DNA from: CBDCTM01 sp965222005
Lineage (GTDB): Bacteria > Bacteroidota > Bacteroidia > Chitinophagales > Saprospiraceae
Length of the DNA stretch: 64,000 nucleotides
Assembly (NCBI GenBank): GCA_965222005.1
Contig: OZ244935.1
Span: 310,001-374,000 of the forward strand
Direction: 5' to 3'
The notes under the pieces are model-generated. The model was not told where the DNA came from. It ran no database searches and saw nothing but the letters and a program-made list of their open reading frames with translations. Below are positions 8,694 to 16,800 of this stretch, piece by piece (the stretch's first letter is position 1; each line of letters starts with the position of its first letter). The position numbers and the translations under genes are program-made.

Positions 8694-10082
8694 TTACGAT
8701 CTTCTAATGATTTGAGCAGTCAATTCCCCTTCTGAAACGATTTTGTTACCCACATACGCTGTCCCTTGCATTTGTACCAGGCCACGGCGGATGGGGCCAA
8801 GCAGTTCCATTTTGAGTATCAGGGTGTCTCCCGGAACTACTTTATTCTTGAACTTACAATTGTCAATTTTCAAAAAGTAGGTGTCCCAGTTTTCGGGATC
8901 ATCCACAGTGGAAAGGGCTAAAATCCCTCCTGTTTGTGCCAAAGCTTCCATTTGTAGAACGCCTGGAAACACTGGATTATTGGGGAAATGCCCCTGAAAG
9001 AATTGTTCATTAAAAGTAATATTTTTTACTCCCACAACATGCTCTTCGGACAATTCGATGATCTTATCTACCAGCAAAAAGGGAAATCGGTGTGGAAGGA
9101 GTTTCTGAATATCCACCGTATTGTGAAGCGGCTCGGCATTAGGATCGTACTTGGGCTTTCCCTTTAGCTTGCGCTGCTCCTGGTATTGCTTTTTCAGCAA
9201 TTTGGCAAACTCGATATTGGCTGTATGGCCGGGTTTGGTGGCCACTACACGCCCCTTCATAGGCTTTCCGATGAGTGCCAAATCGCCCAGGATATCCAGC
9301 AATTTGTGGCGGGCAGCTTCATTTTCAAAGTACAAATCTACGGTATTCAGGATACCCTCATGCTCTACCTTCACGCTCGGCTTATCAAGCCGTTTGGCCA
9401 GTGCATCCAGTTCCTGCTGATCCATCAGCCGATCAACAATGACGATGGCATTGTCCAGGTCGCCCCCTTTGATGAGGTCTTCATCGAGTAAGTACTCCAG
9501 CTCGTGCAAAAACACAAAGGTACGACAGGGGGCGATTTCGGTTTTGTAATCGTCGAGCTTGTCGAGGCTCGCATACTGATGCCCCAGCACGGAGGAGTTG
9601 AAATCGATGAGTGCCGTGATCTGAAAATGCTCTGCCGGCAATGCCAGCAATTCGGTTCCGCTTTCCTCATCGCGGTAGCAGATGGGCTCCGAGATTTCAA
9701 AATATTCCCGCTCTTCTTCCTGTTCCTGCCTGCCTACCTTCAACAATTCCTCCACAAAAGCTTTGGCGCTCCCGTCCATAATAGGTACCTCGGGGCCATC
9801 CAGTTCGATCAGTATATTGTCGATCGACAAGCCTGCCAGTGCCGAAAGGACATGCTCAACAGTATAGATGGTAGCGCTGCCGTTTTGGATGGCGGTACCC
9901 CGCTTGGTAGAGGCTACACGGCTCACATCCGCACTAATGACGGGCGATCCATCTAAATCGACTCGTTGAAATTTGTAACCGTGGTTGACCGGGGCGGGCT
10001 TGAAAGTAACGCTAGCTTGTTTGCCGGTGTGCAGGCCAACGCCTGTAATGGTTGCAGCAGTTTTGATAGTATGCTGTTTCAT
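8694..10082 (-). CDS. lpxC-fabZ: LpxC-FabZ bifunctional fusion (UDP-3-O-acyl-GlcNAc deacetylase / 3-hydroxyacyl-ACP dehydratase)
   Basis: Two enzymes in one 462-residue chain. Residues 1 to about 305 are LpxC, the zinc deacetylase of lipid A synthesis (VGLHTGK at the N-terminus, EHVLSAL with a zinc His, GPEVPIMDGSA). Residues about 320-462 are FabZ, the hotdog-fold dehydratase of fatty acid elongation, with LLPHRFPFLLVDKI and the catalytic His and Glu in GHFPNNPVFPGVLQMEALAQ. The fusion is a known trait of Bacteroidetes and links use of hydroxyacyl-ACP in lipid A and membrane lipids. It sits between lpxD and lpxA. Confidence 0.97.
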   Translation of the reverse strand: MKQHTIKTAATITGVGLHTGKQASVTFKPAPVNHGYKFQRVDLDGSPVISADVSRVASTKRGTAIQNGSATIYTVEHVLSALAGLSIDNILIELDGPEVPIMDGSAKAFVEELLKVGRQEQEEEREYFEISEPICYRDEESGTELLALPAEHFQITALIDFNSSVLGHQYASLDKLDDYKTEIAPCRTFVFLHELEYLLDEDLIKGGDLDNAIVIVDRLMDQQELDALAKRLDKPSVKVEHEGILNTVDLYFENEAARHKLLDILGDLALIGKPMKGRVVATKPGHTANIEFAKLLKKQYQEQRKLKGKPKYDPNAEPLHNTVDIQKLLPHRFPFLLVDKIIELSEEHVVGVKNITFNEQFFQGHFPNNPVFPGVLQMEALAQTGGILALSTVDDPENWDTYFLKIDNCKFKNKVVPGDTLILKMELLGPIRRGLVQMQGTAYVGNKIVSEGELTAQIIRRS

Positions 10083-10110
10083 ATATCAGTGTTCTCCCTC
10101 AATTTGGCAT

Positions 10111-10118
10111 CAAAGATA
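10111..10118 (-). promoter_or_regulatory. Candidate -7 element of lpxC-fabZ
   Basis: Minus-strand TATCTTTG, a TAnnTTTG match, 29 nt upstream of the lpxC-fabZ ATG. No clear -33 TTTG is seen. It could let lpxC-fabZ be transcribed apart from lpxD. Confidence 0.4.
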
Positions 10119-10184
10119 CGCTTTTTGGGAAAATTGGCGCTTTGGCAGGATCATTTGTAGCTTAAACACATCAAAATTATCCCT

Positions 10185-11207
10185 TCACATCTCGCTTGCT
10201 TCCAGTTTCCGCAGGCGCGCCTCCAGCTCTGGCAATTGGCGGAATAGCGCATAGGCCCGCAAATACTGCCGATAGTTGAGCGCTGGAGAGCCATACCAGG
10301 CCGTATTAGGCGCTTCGATGGGAGCTGCCACGCCGCTCTGGGCCTGTATTTTTGTGCCATCTGCTACCTTGATGTGACCAACAAATCCGGCCTGCCCACC
10401 GATCATACAATGCTTCCCTATTTTGGCAGAGCCTGCTATTCCAGCTTGTGCTGCAATAGCCGTATGGGCCCCGATCTCGACATTGTGTGCGATCTGGATG
10501 AGGTTGTCGAGCTTAGCACCCTGCCGGATGACGGTGGCATCCATCGTAGCCCTGTCAATCACGGTATTAGCTCCGATTTCTACTTCCGCTTCGAGGATTA
10601 CCTTGCCGATCTGGGCAATTTTTTTATACGAACCATCCTCTTGCGGAGCAAAGCCAAAGCCATCGCTGCCGATCACGGCATTGCTGTGGATGATACAACC
10701 ATCCCCGATTTCGCAGTCGTCATAAATCCGGGCCCCGGGATACAAAACCACTTGCTCACCGAGCTTGACCCTTTTGCCTATATACACTTGCGGATAAATT
10801 ACACAAGCCTTGCCGATTTCTGCTCCGGCACTGATGACTGCAAATTCGCCTACATACACCTCAGCAGCAAGCTGTGCCTGCTCATGTATGGCAGCCTTTG
10901 CAGAAATGCCAGCCTCCGGATGCTTGGCCCCACCAAAATGTTCCAGCAGCTTGGCTATGCTGCCGTACACATCCTCTACGCGAATGAGCGTGGCCTGTAC
11001 TGGCTGTGCCGGCACAAAATCTTTGTACACGAGCAAGATGGAGGCTTGAGTTTGATAGGCATAAGGCTCATATTGGGGATTGGCAAGAAAGCTGATCGAG
11101 CCGGGGGTGGCATCCTCTATTTTGCCAGGGCGGTTGACCGTCACGTCGGGATCTCCTTCGATGCTGCCATTGAGCAGCTGGCTGAGTTGGCGGGCAGTGA
11201 GTTCCAT
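10185..11207 (-). CDS. lpxD: UDP-3-O-acylglucosamine N-acyltransferase
   Basis: Third step of lipid A synthesis: adds the N-linked hydroxyacyl chain. The 340 residues have the UDP-binding N-terminal domain (to about 100), then many hexapeptide repeats forming a left-handed beta helix, with IQIAHNVEIG carrying the catalytic His, and a C-terminal helix (LPELEARLRKLE). It is first in the leftward lpxD, lpxC-fabZ, lpxA, ABC ATPase run. The gap to lpxC-fabZ is about 100 nt and holds a separate promoter-like motif. Confidence 0.96.
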   Translation of the reverse strand: MELTARQLSQLLNGSIEGDPDVTVNRPGKIEDATPGSISFLANPQYEPYAYQTQASILLVYKDFVPAQPVQATLIRVEDVYGSIAKLLEHFGGAKHPEAGISAKAAIHEQAQLAAEVYVGEFAVISAGAEIGKACVIYPQVYIGKRVKLGEQVVLYPGARIYDDCEIGDGCIIHSNAVIGSDGFGFAPQEDGSYKKIAQIGKVILEAEVEIGANTVIDRATMDATVIRQGAKLDNLIQIAHNVEIGAHTAIAAQAGIAGSAKIGKHCMIGGQAGFVGHIKVADGTKIQAQSGVAAPIEAPNTAWYGSPALNYRQYLRAYALFRQLPELEARLRKLEASEM

Positions 11208-11313
11208 AAGTTTTGTGCAGATTAGTTTTACAAGTCGGAAGATACTTCACCTATTTGTAAAAATGCCAATATCTGCTGGCGAATATGACAAATTCCGGAC
11301 TCGATATATTCCC

Positions 11314-11321
11314 TATCTTTG
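11314..11321 (+). promoter_or_regulatory. Candidate -7 element of hemC
   Basis: TATCTTTG matches TAnnTTTG and ends 21 nt before the TTG start codon of hemC. No TTTG is seen at the -33 distance. Confidence 0.45.
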
Positions 11322-11342
11322 CCTGCAAAGTAGTATCAGATA

Positions 11343-12248
11343 TTGGAAAGCCCCACTTCAAAACTCATTATCGGAACTCGCGGCAGCCAGCTGGCCCTGT
11401 GGCAGGCCCGTTACACACAGGAGCAGCTCCATTCGGCGGGCATACCTTCTGAGCTATGCGTCATCAAAACCAAAGGCGACCAAATACAGCATCTAAGCTT
11501 TGACAAAATTGAAGGTAAAGGCTTTTTTACCAAAGAAATTGAAGAAGCCCTGCTCAGCGGCGAAGTGGACCTGGCGGTTCATTCCATGAAAGACTTGCCC
11601 ACCACACAGCCGGAAGGCCTGGTGATCGGGGGCTTGAGCTATCGGGAGAACCCTGCCGATTGGCTGTTGCTGCGAAAGGAAACCGCTGATCCCGATCAGT
11701 TGTTGCAGCTTCCACAACGGGCTATAGTAGGTACTTCTTCAGCCCGCCGCAAGGCGCAGCTGTTAAACCTGCGACCGGATATCCAACTAAAAGACATTCG
11801 TGGAAATGTACCCACCCGCTTGGCTAAGCTAAAGAAAGATCAGTTCGATGCCATACTGCTGGCGGCAGCGGGCTTATTGCGGCTTCGGCTTCCACTCGAC
11901 GATTTTGCAGTAATCCCGCTAAATCCTAAAGAGTTTGTACCTGCTCCGGCTCAGGGTGTGTTAGCCTGGCAATGCAGGAAAGAAGACCACAGGGTTCGGC
12001 GTATATTGCAGCAAATTCACCAAAAACAAGTAGCGGCCATCACCAATATTGAGCGAAAAGTGTTGCAATTGATGAGCGGAGGCTGCCAGATGCCGCTGGG
12101 TGTTTACTGCGAAAAGGATGGCTCCAACAATTACCACGTTTGGGCCTGCCTGGCCGATAGCTGGGATGCTCCGCTGCGCAGCATACAACTATCATCGGCC
12201 ACAAGTTACCAACTAGCCGAGCAGATAGTGAGTGCCTTAAAAATTTGA
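11343..12248 (+). CDS. hemC: Porphobilinogen deaminase (hydroxymethylbilane synthase)
   Basis: Joins four porphobilinogens into hydroxymethylbilane, the precursor of uroporphyrinogen III in heme synthesis. The 301 residues contain IIGTRGSQLALWQA, GEVDLAVHSMKDLPT, VGTSSARRKAQL and DIRGNVPTRL. The dipyrromethane cofactor Cys lies in MSGGCQMPLG. The start is a TTG at 11343: the conserved N-terminus begins seven residues later and no ATG or GTG is available in frame before it. It opens a rightward run that ends with hemD, with three other genes between. Confidence 0.96.
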   Translation: MESPTSKLIIGTRGSQLALWQARYTQEQLHSAGIPSELCVIKTKGDQIQHLSFDKIEGKGFFTKEIEEALLSGEVDLAVHSMKDLPTTQPEGLVIGGLSYRENPADWLLLRKETADPDQLLQLPQRAIVGTSSARRKAQLLNLRPDIQLKDIRGNVPTRLAKLKKDQFDAILLAAAGLLRLRLPLDDFAVIPLNPKEFVPAPAQGVLAWQCRKEDHRVRRILQQIHQKQVAAITNIERKVLQLMSGGCQMPLGVYCEKDGSNNYHVWACLADSWDAPLRSIQLSSATSYQLAEQIVSALKI

Positions 12249-12269
12249 AGGGAGAGGTAAAGGCAGAAA

Positions 12270-12295
12270 GATAGTTTGATAGTTTGATAGTTTGA
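12270..12295 (+). repeat. Tandem octamer GATAGTTT x3
   Basis: Three perfect copies of GATAGTTT plus the first two bases of a fourth lie between hemC and the YfiT-like gene, 25 nt before the latter's ATG. Each copy also resembles a shortened -7 promoter element (TAnTTTG). Confidence 0.8.
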
Positions 12296-12319
12296 AAATC
12301 TGAAGAAACCCACTATACC

Positions 12320-12880
12320 ATGACCAAAATCAAAGACCCAATCCTCGAACAACTTCGCTTCCCCACCGGCCGATTTAAAGCCCCTGATAATATTGATAAT
12401 ATTACTGCGGGGCAAATTAGGAGTTGGCTGGCCGACATTCGTGCGCTGCCCATGCAAATGCGGACTGCTGTTGAAAGCCTTACAGAGGATCAGCTCGAAA
12501 CGCCCTATCGCCCCGATGGCTGGACATTGAGGCAGGTAGTACATCATGTAGCCGACAGCCATATCAATAGTTATATCCGTTTCCGCTGGACGCTTACCGA
12601 ATCCCAGCCTACCATCAAAGCTTATGAGCAAGCGGACTGGGCCGTACTACCCGATGCCCGCTCAGCTCCCGTTGAGCTGTCCCTGAGTCTGCTCGATGCC
12701 CTCCACGCCCGCTGGGCCGAACTCTTAGCCGCGATGTCGGAAAATGATTGGAAAAAGGCGTACTTTCATCCTGAAATGAAAACACTGATCCGCCTGGATG
12801 TCAATCTTGCCCTGTATGCCTGGCATGGCAAACATCATGTAGCACACATCCAAAGCTTGCGCGATCGGATGAACTGGTAA
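12320..12880 (+). CDS. YfiT/DinB-family bacillithiol transferase
   Basis: Predicted metal-dependent S-transferase that conjugates bacillithiol to electrophiles, a detoxification role. The length of 186 residues and the YfiT signature fit: the N-terminal block RFPTGRFKAP, RPDGWTLRQVVHHVADSH, and the C-terminal YAWHGKHHVAHI. The His residues of VVHHVADSH and WHGKHHVAH supply the usual three-His metal site, so it looks active. It follows hemC by about 70 nt and precedes the next gene by 3 nt. The thiol substrate is inferred from the family; bshA/B/C are not in the window. Confidence 0.9.
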   Translation: MTKIKDPILEQLRFPTGRFKAPDNIDNITAGQIRSWLADIRALPMQMRTAVESLTEDQLETPYRPDGWTLRQVVHHVADSHINSYIRFRWTLTESQPTIKAYEQADWAVLPDARSAPVELSLSLLDALHARWAELLAAMSENDWKKAYFHPEMKTLIRLDVNLALYAWHGKHHVAHIQSLRDRMNW

Positions 12881-12883
12881 ACT

Positions 12884-13480
12884 ATGGGTGAAACAACTAC
12901 CTTTTTGTTTTTTGATACTGCCGCTACGGGCTTTCCGCGCAACTGGAAAGCCCCACATACCGATACGTTCAATTGGCCGCGTATGACGCAACTCGCCTGG
13001 CTGGTGTGCGACAACAAACGCAAACCCCTCAGCAGCGCCCACTACATTATCAAGCCCGAAAGCTTTGAGCTGCCTGTAGAAGCCGAACAGCGCCAGGGTT
13101 TTACCACTGATGAAGCCAGAGAGAAGGGGGCTCCGCTTCTGGAAGTACTGAACACATTCAAAGAGGCTGTTAGAGATGCCACCTATGTCGTATCACACAA
13201 TTTGAAATTCAATGAAAATGTGGTGGGAGCTGAGTATGTTCGAAAGACCATACCCCATTCGCTTCAACATGCCGAGCGGTATTGCACCATGCAGGAAAGC
13301 ACCTATTTTTGCAAACTGCCCGGTAAGCGAGGTGGCTATAAATGGCCTACACTCAATGAATTGCACCAGAAATTGTACGGCAAAAAATATACACAGTCGA
13401 ATAATGCGCTTGTCAATGCGAAGGTCTGTGCGGTGTGTTTTTTCAAACTGGTCGAAATTGAGGCCATCGATTTATTTTGA
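12884..13480 (+). CDS. DEDDh (DnaQ-like) exonuclease homologue with lost catalytic residues
   Basis: A 198-residue RNase T/DnaQ-fold protein whose overall sequence is well kept (FLFFDT..TGFPRNWKAP, CTMQEST, LPGKRGGYKWPTLNELHQKLYG). Family members have DxE in motif I, a D in FDE, and HxxxxD in motif III. Here motif I is D11-T-A13, motif II reads FNE (N110) and motif III reads NNALVN (N173, N178). So E, D, H and D are replaced by A, N, N and N, and only D11 remains. The frame is intact and the ATG at 12884 is 3 nt after the previous stop. I infer a catalytically dead protein kept for another role, such as nucleic acid or partner binding. Confidence 0.85.
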   Translation: MGETTTFLFFDTAATGFPRNWKAPHTDTFNWPRMTQLAWLVCDNKRKPLSSAHYIIKPESFELPVEAEQRQGFTTDEAREKGAPLLEVLNTFKEAVRDATYVVSHNLKFNENVVGAEYVRKTIPHSLQHAERYCTMQESTYFCKLPGKRGGYKWPTLNELHQKLYGKKYTQSNNALVNAKVCAVCFFKLVEIEAIDLF

Positions 13481-13508
13481 ATCAACAAGTGCTTCAATAA
13501 TATCACTC

Positions 13509-14084
13509 ATGATTCCAACCTTCTTTCCTACTCCAAAAGCCTTCCGAAGTTGGCTCGATGAATATCACCAAACACAGCAGGAGCTTTGGGTAGGTTATTA
13601 CAAAAAAGCATCTGGCTTAGCCAGCATCACCTGGCCCGAATCAGTAGATGAGGCACTCTGCTACGGCTGGATCGACGGCCTCCGCAAATCCATTGATGAG
13701 CAGCGCTACAAAATTCGCTTCACGCCTCGCCGCGCCACCAGTATCTGGAGTGCTACCAACCTCCGGCGTATAAAAGAGCTTATTGCCGAGGGAAGGGTAC
13801 AACCTTCCGGACTTTCCATTTATAAGGCCCGCAATGTGGAAAAAATAAACCGCTACGCCTACGAAAGAGAAAATGTACAATTTGATCCATCTTATGAGGC
13901 GCAACTCCGAGCTAACAGCCAGGCTGCTGCTTTTTTTGACCGGCTGCCCCCCTCTGCCAAAAAGGCGACCATCTGGTGGGTGATGAGTGCCAAGCAGGCA
14001 GCCACCCGTGAGCGCCGCCTGAAGGTGTTGATTGAAAGCTCAGAGGCAGGCTTACGCATTCCTCACCTTCGGCGAAAAAAATGA
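13509..14084 (+). CDS. YdeI/OmdA-family protein
   Basis: A 191-residue protein of the YdeI/OmpD-associated family, widespread and of unknown biochemical function. Recognisable parts are the N-terminal block (FPTPKAFRSWLDEYH, LWVGYYKKASG, WPESVDEALCYGWIDG), RFTPRRATSIWSATN, and the C-terminal helix SAKKATIWWVMSAKQAATRERR. The frame stays open upstream to 13212, but that part overlaps the exonuclease homologue and is not homologous to anything I know, so I place the start at the ATG at 13509. It is followed by hemD after 6 nt. Confidence 0.88.
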   Translation: MIPTFFPTPKAFRSWLDEYHQTQQELWVGYYKKASGLASITWPESVDEALCYGWIDGLRKSIDEQRYKIRFTPRRATSIWSATNLRRIKELIAEGRVQPSGLSIYKARNVEKINRYAYERENVQFDPSYEAQLRANSQAAAFFDRLPPSAKKATIWWVMSAKQAATRERRLKVLIESSEAGLRIPHLRRKK

Positions 14085-14090
14085 ATCCAC

Positions 14091-14768
14091 ATGCCCAAAG
14101 TATTTGTCAGCCGCAACCTCTCCGATGACGATCCCTCTCTGAAACCTTTGCTGGCAGCGGATTTTGAGCTATACTGCCAATCGCTTATCCACTTCAGTCC
14201 TGCAAATTTTATGGCCGTTCCGGAGGCTGACTGGTGTTTTTTTTATAGCCAGCAGGCAGTCCGATTCTTTGCCGAAGGATGCCGGGCCATAGGCTACCGG
14301 CCCGCCATGCGGATGGCTGCTATGGGTAGCGCTACTGCTGCTGTGATGTGGCAGATGAATTGGCCCGTTGACTTTATCGGTACCGGCAAGCCACAAAAAA
14401 CTGCGGCTGATTTTAGTGTTTTGGCAAAAGGTAAAAGGGTGCTTTTTCCGCAGGCTGCCAACAGTCGCCAATCGGTGCAACACTTGCTGGCAAAAGATAT
14501 TTCAACCCTTTCATTGATCGTGTATCACAATCAGCCACTTGCCCATTTCACCCTGCCTCCTTGTGACTATCTGCTCTTCACCAGCCCAATGAATGTGCAG
14601 GTCTATTTCACCAAATATCCCTTGCTGGCCCGGCAGCGAGTGGGTGCTATCGGCAGGGTAACGGCTGCGGCGCTTTCGGAAGCCGGAGTGCGTAAAGTGA
14701 GCCAAGTCGATTTGCCTGAGCTGAAAAAGCTACTAGAGCTACCTTTCACATGGTCCAGCCTGAAGTGA
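14091..14768 (+). CDS. hemD: Uroporphyrinogen-III synthase
   Basis: Closes hydroxymethylbilane to uroporphyrinogen III with inversion of ring D. HemD is poorly conserved. Support comes from the length (225 residues), the two-lobed alpha/beta pattern, the segment WCFFYSQQAVRFF corresponding to the usual 'FTS.NAV..F' motif, the mirror segment YLLFTSPMNVQVYF, and GAIGRVTAAALSEAG near the C-terminus, where GxxTAxAL is typical. Its place 6 nt after the YdeI-like gene in a run opened by hemC supports the call. Confidence 0.88.
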   Translation: MPKVFVSRNLSDDDPSLKPLLAADFELYCQSLIHFSPANFMAVPEADWCFFYSQQAVRFFAEGCRAIGYRPAMRMAAMGSATAAVMWQMNWPVDFIGTGKPQKTAADFSVLAKGKRVLFPQAANSRQSVQHLLAKDISTLSLIVYHNQPLAHFTLPPCDYLLFTSPMNVQVYFTKYPLLARQRVGAIGRVTAAALSEAGVRKVSQVDLPELKKLLELPFTWSSLK

Positions 14769-14844
14769 TGGAATGCCTGCATCATTTTGCTAAAAAAGTC
14801 GATATAATTGTAAGATCAGAATAGACTTTTTCTATTTTTACCGT

Positions 14845-16791
14845 ATGGCAAAAGCACGAAAAACGAAAAAGCAGCGCCCGTTAAAAAAAGCGATACGTGC
14901 TAAAAAACAGCGCCCCAAAAAGGCTTTTTGGCAACGCAAAGAGCTGGTGCTGCCGCTGCTCGCCGTTTTGCTGATAACAGCGATCACCTTTTGGCCCAGT
15001 CTGTCCAATGATTTCGTCAATTGGGACGATGATGTCAACATTCTGGACAATAAAAACCTTGAGGTATTTGATGCGGCACATATCAAATACATCTTCACGG
15101 AGCGGGTAATGGGCGGCTACAATCCGCTAACGATTTTTACTTTCGCCTTGGAAAAGCATTTTTTCGGGCTCGATCCTTTTGTTTTTCATCTTGACAATTT
15201 ACTGCTCCACCTGGTCTGCGTATTTTTTGTGTACCGTTTGTTGTTGCTTTTGAAACTGAGCACTACGGCCTCTGTGATTGGCGCCCTGCTTTTTGCTATT
15301 CACCCGATGCGGGTGGAGAGTGTAGCCTGGGCAACGGAGCGCAAAGATGTGCTCTTTGGGGCTTTTTATTTGGCGGCCATGTTTACCTACATTCGCTATT
15401 TGCAGCGAAAGGAGCGGAAGCAGTTGTTTTACACGCTCACGCTGGTTCTTTTTGTCTTTTCCCTGTTTTCCAAAATTCAGGCAGTGGCGCTCCCGCTGAG
15501 TTTGCTGGCCATCGATTACTATTTCCGCAGGCCCCTGAAGCAAAAACTTATTATGGAAAAATTGCCCTTCTTTGCGCTTTCATTGCTCATCGGAGGGCTG
15601 GGCATCTATTTTTTGACAGAGGCGGATACCATAAAGGATAGCGAGGTAGCCTATTACAATTTCTTCCAGCGCCTGCTCATCGGGGCTTATTCGCTCATCG
15701 TTTACCTTGTCAAATTTGTCTTTCCCTACGAAATGTCGCCGCTCTATCCCTATCCCAAATCGCTCAACTGGGCCTTTTATGCCGCGCCGCTTGGAGCATT
15801 CGGCTTCTTCTATCTGATGTATCGGGCATTTCAAAAAAACTGGCGGCCTCTTTTGTTTGGTTTAGCCTTTTTCTTTGTCAACATAGTGTTTTTGTTGCAA
15901 GTATTAGGCGCCGGACAGGGGTTTATTGCCGACCGATTTACTTACATTGCTTATTTCGGACTGTTTTTTCTGGTAGCCTACGGCTTTGATTATTTCACCA
16001 AAAAATACCCCGCCCGTCAGCTTTATTTGCAACTGGGTGCTGCTGCCTATCTTTTGCTTTTTGCAGGCATGACTTTTCAGCAATGCAAAGTTTGGAAAAA
16101 TGGAGGTACCCTTTGGACGCACGTACTCAAATATTATCAAAAAACTTCCCTGCCCTTTGGCAATCTCGGTATTTACTACCGGGAAAATAAAGACTTTGAC
16201 AAAGCCATCGAAAACTTCAACAAGGCTATCAAGATGGCTCCCGGCAAAGCTACACCTTACAACAGCCTCGGCAAAACCTGGTTCGACAAAGGCGATGTGC
16301 ATAAAGCGCTTGCCAACTACAACAAGGCCATCGAGCTGGAGCCCGACAATGTAGAGTTTCGGGTCAATCGCGGGGCTGCGTATGGTGCTCTTCAACGCTA
16401 CGAACTGGCATTGCAGGATTTTAATGAAGCCGAAAAGCTTGATCCTGCATTCAAAAATCTATACCTCAATCGTTCACTGGTTCACAACCATTTACAAAAT
16501 TACGAGCAGGCCATCGCCGATCACACCAGATACCTCGAATTGGATCCTTATCATGCAGGCATTTATTATGAACGGGGTCTGATCAAGCGCTACCTCGGGC
16601 GCTATGCAGAAGCCATGAAGGATCTCAATCAAGCTATTCGCCTCGACCCCAACTCGCAAGGCCTTTTTTATCTTGAACGCTCCAAGACCCAATTCAACCT
16701 CGGCAACAAGGCTGCCGCCCAACAGGATGCCCGACAGGCCCAGCAGATGGGGATACAGGTGGATCCCACCTTTTTGCAACAGTTGCAGTAA
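14845..16791 (+). CDS. Polytopic membrane protein with C-terminal TPR repeats (TMTC/GT-C-like)
   Basis: A 648-residue protein with a strongly basic N-terminus (residues 1-33), about ten membrane helices to about residue 420, and some six TPR repeats to the end (patterns such as YNSLGKTWFDKGDVHKALANY). The first periplasmic loop has NDFVNWDDDVNI, matching the acidic DD loop of GT-C glycosyltransferases, and WATERKDVLFGAFYLAA is typical of the TMTC-like bacterial family. I infer a lipid-linked-sugar glycosyltransferase, possibly acting on exported proteins. The substrate is unknown. It ends 10 nt from the convergent SprB-repeat gene. Confidence 0.75.
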   Translation: MAKARKTKKQRPLKKAIRAKKQRPKKAFWQRKELVLPLLAVLLITAITFWPSLSNDFVNWDDDVNILDNKNLEVFDAAHIKYIFTERVMGGYNPLTIFTFALEKHFFGLDPFVFHLDNLLLHLVCVFFVYRLLLLLKLSTTASVIGALLFAIHPMRVESVAWATERKDVLFGAFYLAAMFTYIRYLQRKERKQLFYTLTLVLFVFSLFSKIQAVALPLSLLAIDYYFRRPLKQKLIMEKLPFFALSLLIGGLGIYFLTEADTIKDSEVAYYNFFQRLLIGAYSLIVYLVKFVFPYEMSPLYPYPKSLNWAFYAAPLGAFGFFYLMYRAFQKNWRPLLFGLAFFFVNIVFLLQVLGAGQGFIADRFTYIAYFGLFFLVAYGFDYFTKKYPARQLYLQLGAAAYLLLFAGMTFQQCKVWKNGGTLWTHVLKYYQKTSLPFGNLGIYYRENKDFDKAIENFNKAIKMAPGKATPYNSLGKTWFDKGDVHKALANYNKAIELEPDNVEFRVNRGAAYGALQRYELALQDFNEAEKLDPAFKNLYLNRSLVHNHLQNYEQAIADHTRYLELDPYHAGIYYERGLIKRYLGRYAEAMKDLNQAIRLDPNSQGLFYLERSKTQFNLGNKAAAQQDARQAQQMGIQVDPTFLQQLQ

Positions 16792-16800
16792 CCCAATGTG

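Noticed and set aside
10374..11225. 283-codon plus-strand frame over lpxD
   Set aside because: Antisense to a well-conserved gene; no protein features.
13212..13508. Upstream extension of the YdeI-like frame
   Set aside because: It overlaps the DEDDh-like gene in another frame and has no homology; the family starts at 13509.
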